The notes beneath the pieces were generated by a model. The model ran no database searches and had not been told where the DNA came from. It was given only the letters and a program-made list of their open reading frames with translations. Both the position numbers and the translations under genes were made by a program. 64,000 nt of DNA from NCBI GenBank assembly GCA_025699025.1, contig JAILWJ010000003.1, positions 216,192 to 280,191 on the forward strand, given 5' to 3'. Below are positions 59,549 to 64,000 of this stretch, piece after piece. How positions within the stretch are numbered: position 1 is the stretch's first letter; every line of letters begins with the position of its first letter. The DNA is from Nitrosarchaeum sp. (lineage in GTDB: Archaea; Thermoproteota; Nitrososphaeria; Nitrososphaerales; Nitrosopumilaceae).

Positions 59549-59661
59549 TTTAGCTTTTGACCCAAGTTTTTGTATAAAAAGGTATGCTCGGTTTTTTTAG
59601 TCCATTTTTTGAAAATTTGTTTTTTGTAAAGTACTTTATAGGATGACAACAAATTGCGATC

Positions 59662-60132
59662 ATGTCGTTGAATATTGGAGATATCGCTCCTAATTTTGAA
59701 CTTCCAGATACCGCACTAAAAATGCGATCTTTGGATGAATTCAAAGGAAAAAAGATCGTTTTGTCATTCTTTGTTGCTGCAAGCTCTCCAGTTTGTGAAA
59801 CCGAACTGTGCACGTTCAGAGACTCTTGGGGAGAGATTTCAAATCTTGGTGCCCAAGTGATTGCAATAAGTAATGACGGTCCATTTGCAAACAAAGCATT
59901 TGCAGAAAAAAACAACTACAACTTCCCAGTATTGGCAGACTATACCAGTAAAACAATTAAAGAATACGGGGTATTAATGCCAGACTTGCTCCACATAAAG
60001 GATTACAATGCTGCAAAACGCTCTGTGTTTGTAATAATGGAGGACGGAAAGATCGGATACAAGTGGGTATCTGATGATCCATTAAAAGAACCAAACTATC
60101 AAGAAATTAAAGAATTCCTAAGCAGGAAATAA
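59662..60132 (+). CDS. Peroxiredoxin (BCP/AhpC-TSA family)
   Basis: A 156-residue thioredoxin-fold peroxidase. The peroxidatic Cys is Cys45 (FFVAASSPVCETELC), and Cys50 in the C-x4-C spacing of BCP-type enzymes would be the resolving Cys. It removes H2O2 and organic peroxides with thioredoxin. A TATA-like TACTTTATA lies about 27 bases before the ATG. Divergent from the nuo operon. Confidence 0.92.
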   Translation: MSLNIGDIAPNFELPDTALKMRSLDEFKGKKIVLSFFVAASSPVCETELCTFRDSWGEISNLGAQVIAISNDGPFANKAFAEKNNYNFPVLADYTSKTIKEYGVLMPDLLHIKDYNAAKRSVFVIMEDGKIGYKWVSDDPLKEPNYQEIKEFLSRK

Positions 60133-60141
60133 TTTCTTTTT

Positions 60142-60654
60142 TTATTCTATTTCTGCAATAACGTCGCCTTTGGCGACACTGCCGCCTTGTTTGACTTTAA
60201 TGGATTTAACTGAGCCGTCTTTATGAGACTTTACGGAAACCTGCATCTTCATTGATTCTAACGTACATACAACATCACCTTGCTTAACAGAATCACCTTC
60301 TGCCACTGCAATTGACACGACTTTGCCAGGAATCTGGCTTTTCAGAGATATCTGTGCATTGCCTGCACTAGCACCACCCGAGTTCTTAAAAACAATTTCA
60401 TCAAACTTGGAATGTCTATTTAGTATTACAGGTACATTATCAATAACAATGTTCATCTCATTAGTGGTACTATCAAGATATTTTACTTTGTGATATTTTT
60501 GATCCAAAATGAATTCGATTCCTCTAGAATCCATAGTGAGGATTTTTACTTGGTGCTCAACGTCATTGATCTTAATCACATACGCATTATTTCCCAGATG
60601 TTCGGTGATTTCTCCCTCAAATGTTTTTTCAACGTCTTGAATTTTGTATTCCAT
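60142..60654 (-). CDS. Biotin carboxyl carrier subunit of acyl-CoA carboxylase
   Basis: A 170-residue carrier protein. The biotin site is ESMKM with Lys136, in a C-terminal beta-barrel (about 100-170: SQIPGKVVSIAVAEGDSVKQ ... GDVIAEIE). The N-terminal 90 residues are a separate beta-rich part that may contact the other subunits. It moves carboxylated biotin between the two enzymes encoded upstream. It is the last gene of the three-gene carboxylase operon. Confidence 0.93.
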   Translation of the reverse strand: MEYKIQDVEKTFEGEITEHLGNNAYVIKINDVEHQVKILTMDSRGIEFILDQKYHKVKYLDSTTNEMNIVIDNVPVILNRHSKFDEIVFKNSGGASAGNAQISLKSQIPGKVVSIAVAEGDSVKQGDVVCTLESMKMQVSVKSHKDGSVKSIKVKQGGSVAKGDVIAEIE

Positions 60655-60660
60655 GTTTCA

Positions 60661-62157
60661 TCAATCCAGTTTGTTTTTCCATGTGGAATTACTTTGTGTG
60701 GAATTTTGTATTCTGCTCTTAAAGTATTCAGAGTGTAAAATTGCGGCAGCTACTGCTGGTTCACTTTTTGCTATCTTTTCTTCTTTGAGATCTTTTTTGA
60801 GTCTTTCAATTATATCAAAGCGCTTTAGAAAATCAGTAGACAGTTGACCATTTTTGTACTCATCAGTTTCAAGAATTGTTTTGTAAAGTGGAATTGATGT
60901 CTCCACACCCTGAATGTAAAAGTCATTTAATGCATTAAGCATACGTGTTCTTGACTCTTCAAATGTTTGCCCCCACGTACAGAGTTTTGCCATAAGCGAA
61001 TCATAAAATGGAGAAACTGTGCATCCAGGATAGAGATATGTATCGCATCTAACGTTTGGGCCTGCGGGAATTGTTACATCTGGAACTGGGCCTGTAGATG
61101 GTGCAAAGTCCAAGAATGTATCTTCTGCATTAATTCTACATTCAATTGCATAACCATTCATTTTAAGATCTTTTTGTTTGAATGGTAAAGGCTCTCCGTT
61201 TGCAATATCTATCTGAAGTTTTACAAAGTCTAATCCAGATACCATTTCAGATATAGGATGTTCTACTTGCAATCTTGCATTGATTTCTATAAAATAAAAT
61301 TCGCCATCATCAGATCGCAAAAATTCAGCCGTACCCAAGTTAGTGTAATCAACTGCCTCTGCTGCCTTGACAACTAATTCACCTATTCTGTCTCTAGTTT
61401 TTTGATCAACCACAGGGGACGGAGTTTGCTCAATGAGTTTTTGATTACGTCTTTGAATAGAACATTCTCGTTCAAAAAGATGGACAGAATTACCATGTTT
61501 GTCTCTGCACATCTGATATTCAATGTGCCTAGTTTTTTCAAGGAATTTTTCAACAATGATTGCCGATTTCCCTACAGCAGAAATTGACTCGCTTGTTACA
61601 GTCTCAAAGCCTTCACGTAGTTCTTTATCATTTGTCACCAATCTAATTCCACGACCACCACCGCCATAAACCGATTTGAGTAAAACAGGATAGCCAATTT
61701 TATTTGCAATGTTTAATGCTTCTTCAACATCTTTTACAAGACCAGGACTACCCGGAACAGTTGGGACTTGCGCTTTTAGCATTGCAGATTTGCATCGCAT
61801 TTTATCTCCACAGAGATTCATTGAATCGGCAGTAGGACCAATAAAATTAATTTTATTTTTCTCACACAGTCTTGCAAAGTCATCGTTTTCAGAAAGGAAA
61901 CCATAACCCGGATGTACAGCATCGGCACCAGAAGATAGCATTACATCAAGGATTTTGTCTTGGTTTAGGTATGATTTTGCGGGTGCGGCTTCACCAATAT
62001 GATATGCTTCTGTTGCTTTTTTCACATGCATTGAATTGTAATCTTCATCAGAGTAAACTGCAACGGTTTTGATTCCTAGTCTTTGGCATGTTCTAATGAC
62101 ACGTAGTGCGATTTCCCCTCTGTTTGCAATAAGTACTTTTTCTATCATCTTAATCAC
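60661..62157 (-). CDS. accC: Biotin carboxylase subunit of acetyl/propionyl-CoA carboxylase
   Basis: A 498-residue ATP-grasp enzyme: KVLIANRGEIALRVIRTCQR, KVYGGGGRGIRLV (glycine-rich ATP loop), ECSIQRRNQKLIEQTPSP, FIEINARLQVEHPISEMVSG. It carboxylates biotin with bicarbonate and ATP. In this lineage the complex feeds the 3-hydroxypropionate/4-hydroxybutyrate cycle by carboxylating both acetyl- and propionyl-CoA. The GTG start overlaps the pccB stop (GTGA); an ATG nine bases on is an alternative. It is a bicarbonate user, which gives sense to the SbtA transporter at 8.6 kb. Confidence 0.95.
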   Translation of the reverse strand: MIKMIEKVLIANRGEIALRVIRTCQRLGIKTVAVYSDEDYNSMHVKKATEAYHIGEAAPAKSYLNQDKILDVMLSSGADAVHPGYGFLSENDDFARLCEKNKINFIGPTADSMNLCGDKMRCKSAMLKAQVPTVPGSPGLVKDVEEALNIANKIGYPVLLKSVYGGGGRGIRLVTNDKELREGFETVTSESISAVGKSAIIVEKFLEKTRHIEYQMCRDKHGNSVHLFERECSIQRRNQKLIEQTPSPVVDQKTRDRIGELVVKAAEAVDYTNLGTAEFLRSDDGEFYFIEINARLQVEHPISEMVSGLDFVKLQIDIANGEPLPFKQKDLKMNGYAIECRINAEDTFLDFAPSTGPVPDVTIPAGPNVRCDTYLYPGCTVSPFYDSLMAKLCTWGQTFEESRTRMLNALNDFYIQGVETSIPLYKTILETDEYKNGQLSTDFLKRFDIIERLKKDLKEEKIAKSEPAVAAAILHSEYFKSRIQNSTQSNSTWKNKLD

Positions 62158-63701
62158 AAATTGATATTCCCATGTTTTCTTGGAAGTTGTTTTTCCCTTT
62201 TGTTTTGAAGCATTTCAAGTGCTTTAATCAACATTGGTCTGGTCTCTGCGGGATCGATTACATTATCAACAGTCCCATGAGAAGCAGCCACATATGGATT
62301 TTCAAATTTTTCGGCAAATTCGTCAATTAGTTTTTTCTTGGTAGATTCAGGATCTGGGGAATCGGCAATTTCTTTTCTTGACATAATTTTTACAGCAGCT
62401 TCTGCTCCCAGTACTGCACACCGTGCAGTAGGCCATGCATAATTGATATCAGTTCGAAGATTTTTGCTCCCCATTGCAATATAGGCACCGCCATATGCCT
62501 TTCCAATCACGAGGGTGATTCTAGGTACCGTTGCCTCACAATAAGCATAAAGCAGTTTGCTTCCATGTCGAATGATTCCATTATGCTCTTGATTGGAACC
62601 TGGCATATAGCCGGGAGTATCCACTAAAGTAATGATTGGAATGTTAAATGCATCACAGAATCTAATGAAGCGTGCTGCCTTGTTGGACGAGTCAATATCA
62701 AGTGCGCCAGCAAGATGCAATGGTTGGTTTGCTACAATGCCAACTACTTTGCCATTCATTCTACCATAACCAACTACAATATTGGGTGCAAACAATTCAT
62801 GCACTTCAAAAAACTCGTGATTATCTACAATAGAATTAATGATTTCTTTCATATCATAAGGCTGAAGTGGGTTTTCTGGGATAACATTGATAAGGTTATG
62901 ATCTAGCCTGTTTGGATCATCATCAGTCAGGATTTTTGGTGGTTCTTCAGCATTGTTTTGTGGTAAAAATGAAATCAATTTTCGGATGTAATCCATGCAT
63001 TGGTATTCATTTTGTGCTACAAAGTGTGCAACACCGCTTTTTGTTCCATGAGTCATAGCACCACCCAAATCATCAAAGGAGATCTCCTCTCCCAATACTG
63101 TCTTTACCACATCAGGACCAGTAACAAACATTGTTCCTGCTTTATCCACCATTATTACAAAATCAGTCATTGCAGGAGAATACACAGAACCCCCTGCAGA
63201 CGGACCAATGCTTGCGGTAATCTGTGGAATCACTCCAGAAGCTAACTGATTATGATAGAAAATATCGGCAAAGCCATCAAGACTCATAATTCCCTCTTGA
63301 ATTCGGGCACCGCCTGAATCCATGATTCCAACAATCGGGCATCCAGTTTTTAGCGCATGATCCATAAGTTTTGTAATTTTTCTGGCTCCCATCTGACTCA
63401 GAGTGCCACCAAGAACGGTAAAATCATATGCGAAAACAAATACTTGTCTGCCGTCTACCTTCCCATATCCTCCAACCACGCCATCAGTATAGAACTTCTT
63501 TTTTTGCATATCATATTCATGATAATGATGGGTTGTCAGTGGATCTACCTCAGTAAAAGTCCCCTCGTCAAGCAAGAGATCTATTCTTTCTCGTGCGGTA
63601 AGCTTTCCTTTATCATGTTGAGCTTTTATTCTATCTTGCCCACCACCTTGTAAGGAAATTTTGCGTTTCTTGGAATATTCCTCAATCTTTTCGGAATGCA
63701 T
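62154..63701 (-). CDS. pccB: Carboxyltransferase subunit of acetyl/propionyl-CoA carboxylase
   Basis: A 515-residue crotonase-fold carboxyltransferase. Signature regions are GKLTARERIDLLLDEGTFTE, MDSGGARIQEGIMSLDGFAD, ITASIGPSAGGSVYSPAMTD with its oxyanion Gly pair, and ITLVDTPGYMPGSNQEHNGI. It transfers CO2 from carboxybiotin to acetyl- or propionyl-CoA. It is the first gene of the operon; its product and the two downstream ones form the complete enzyme. Confidence 0.95.
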   Translation of the reverse strand: MHSEKIEEYSKKRKISLQGGGQDRIKAQHDKGKLTARERIDLLLDEGTFTEVDPLTTHHYHEYDMQKKKFYTDGVVGGYGKVDGRQVFVFAYDFTVLGGTLSQMGARKITKLMDHALKTGCPIVGIMDSGGARIQEGIMSLDGFADIFYHNQLASGVIPQITASIGPSAGGSVYSPAMTDFVIMVDKAGTMFVTGPDVVKTVLGEEISFDDLGGAMTHGTKSGVAHFVAQNEYQCMDYIRKLISFLPQNNAEEPPKILTDDDPNRLDHNLINVIPENPLQPYDMKEIINSIVDNHEFFEVHELFAPNIVVGYGRMNGKVVGIVANQPLHLAGALDIDSSNKAARFIRFCDAFNIPIITLVDTPGYMPGSNQEHNGIIRHGSKLLYAYCEATVPRITLVIGKAYGGAYIAMGSKNLRTDINYAWPTARCAVLGAEAAVKIMSRKEIADSPDPESTKKKLIDEFAEKFENPYVAASHGTVDNVIDPAETRPMLIKALEMLQNKREKQLPRKHGNINL

Positions 63702-63822
63702 GCCGGCAATTAAGAAAAGGAATGTGCCTATATTAATTTAGTTTGATCAGACATGGTTTAGGATTTCTTTTGTCATGGATATAAAAAAAATCACGAGTTT
63801 TTTAGTAGATCATGCAGATCCG

Positions 63823-63999
63823 CTAAGAATTTAGATTAAGTAGGGAAAATTTCTTCTTGACAGATTTCTGATAAGACTCAAACACGTCATTTGCCTCACT
63901 GCACTTTTTGCAGATGCATAATTGAGACACCTTCTCAATGTTACAATTATCCAGAAATTCACATTGTAAGCACCCTGCAGGACCGCCACACACAATGCA
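63823..63999 (-). CDS. Cys-rich protein, cut by the window edge
   Basis: The last 58 codons of a minus-strand frame whose start lies beyond the window: CIVCGGPAGCLQCEFLDNCN, IEKVSQLCICKKCSEANDVF, then a basic helix to the stop. The eight Cys (CxxC, CxxC, CxCxxC) suggest two zinc knuckles. It follows no gene visible here. Confidence 0.5.
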   Translation of the reverse strand, partial: CIVCGGPAGCLQCEFLDNCNIEKVSQLCICKKCSEANDVFESYQKSVKKKFSLLNLNS

Positions 64000-64000
64000 T

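Overview
The window looks like chromosome from a marine ammonia-oxidising archaeon of the Nitrosopumilus type (Nitrososphaerota/Thaumarchaeota). The reasons are low GC, many genes with TTG starts about 30 bases from a TATA-like box, a lone 5S rRNA gene, an 11-subunit complex I without NuoEFG, a biotin-dependent acetyl/propionyl-CoA carboxylase set as used in the 3-hydroxypropionate/4-hydroxybutyrate cycle, ABCE1, and many tiny zinc-ribbon proteins. No tool was run; family calls come from motifs read by eye.

Layout. 0-8.2 kb: a minus-strand run of nine envelope proteins, most starting with the same MKTR-type membrane anchor. 8.3-10.8 kb: an SbtA-type bicarbonate transporter with a PII-like partner, a DUF1059-like gene, and a divergent ribbon-helix-helix regulator with a perfect inverted repeat between them. 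11-18.7 kb: tRNA-His, CorA, a USP, and a non-oxidative pentose-phosphate operon in which a transketolase N-half is fused to ribulose-phosphate 3-epimerase. 18.7-28.1 kb: housekeeping genes (PepA, 5S rRNA, ABCE1, Trm5-like, GNAT, site-2 protease, LarA-like, PyrE) mixed with small zinc-finger genes.

28.2-47.4 kb: a region with the marks of an integrative island. A tyrosine recombinase lies next to the 3' end of a tRNA(CAT) gene, and an 18-bp near-copy of that tRNA 3' end lies 19.2 kb away in the same orientation. The cargo is rich in copper-related genes: two Met-rich exported proteins, a copper P-type ATPase with a YHS domain, a membrane cupredoxin, a CcdA/DsbD-like membrane protein, a fusion of a CuA-like domain to an ethylbenzene-dehydrogenase-like domain, a lone YHS protein, a glutaredoxin-like protein, a CDF transporter and two USPs. 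AMP phosphorylase, PRPP synthetase, a PHA synthase, a proteasome-like hydrolase, an ATP-cone/Mrr nuclease and a K+ channel lie among them. A duplicated divergent promoter with complementary gene remnants shows that part of the island arose by tandem duplication followed by reciprocal gene loss.

47.4-64 kb: core genome again, with a TenA/CADD-like enzyme, a tRNA-Glu with a 15-nt T-loop intron, a prenyl diphosphate synthase, the complete nuoABCDHIJKMLN operon, a peroxiredoxin, the carboxylase operon, and the end of a Cys-rich gene cut by the window edge.

The most unusual systems are the island operon at 40.05-43.04 kb (cupredoxin, CcdA-like, CuA/EB_dh fusion, YHS, glutaredoxin), which I read as a transferable extracytoplasmic copper/redox module, and the duplicated prs/ATPase promoter that now drives phaC through a 13-codon remnant ORF.
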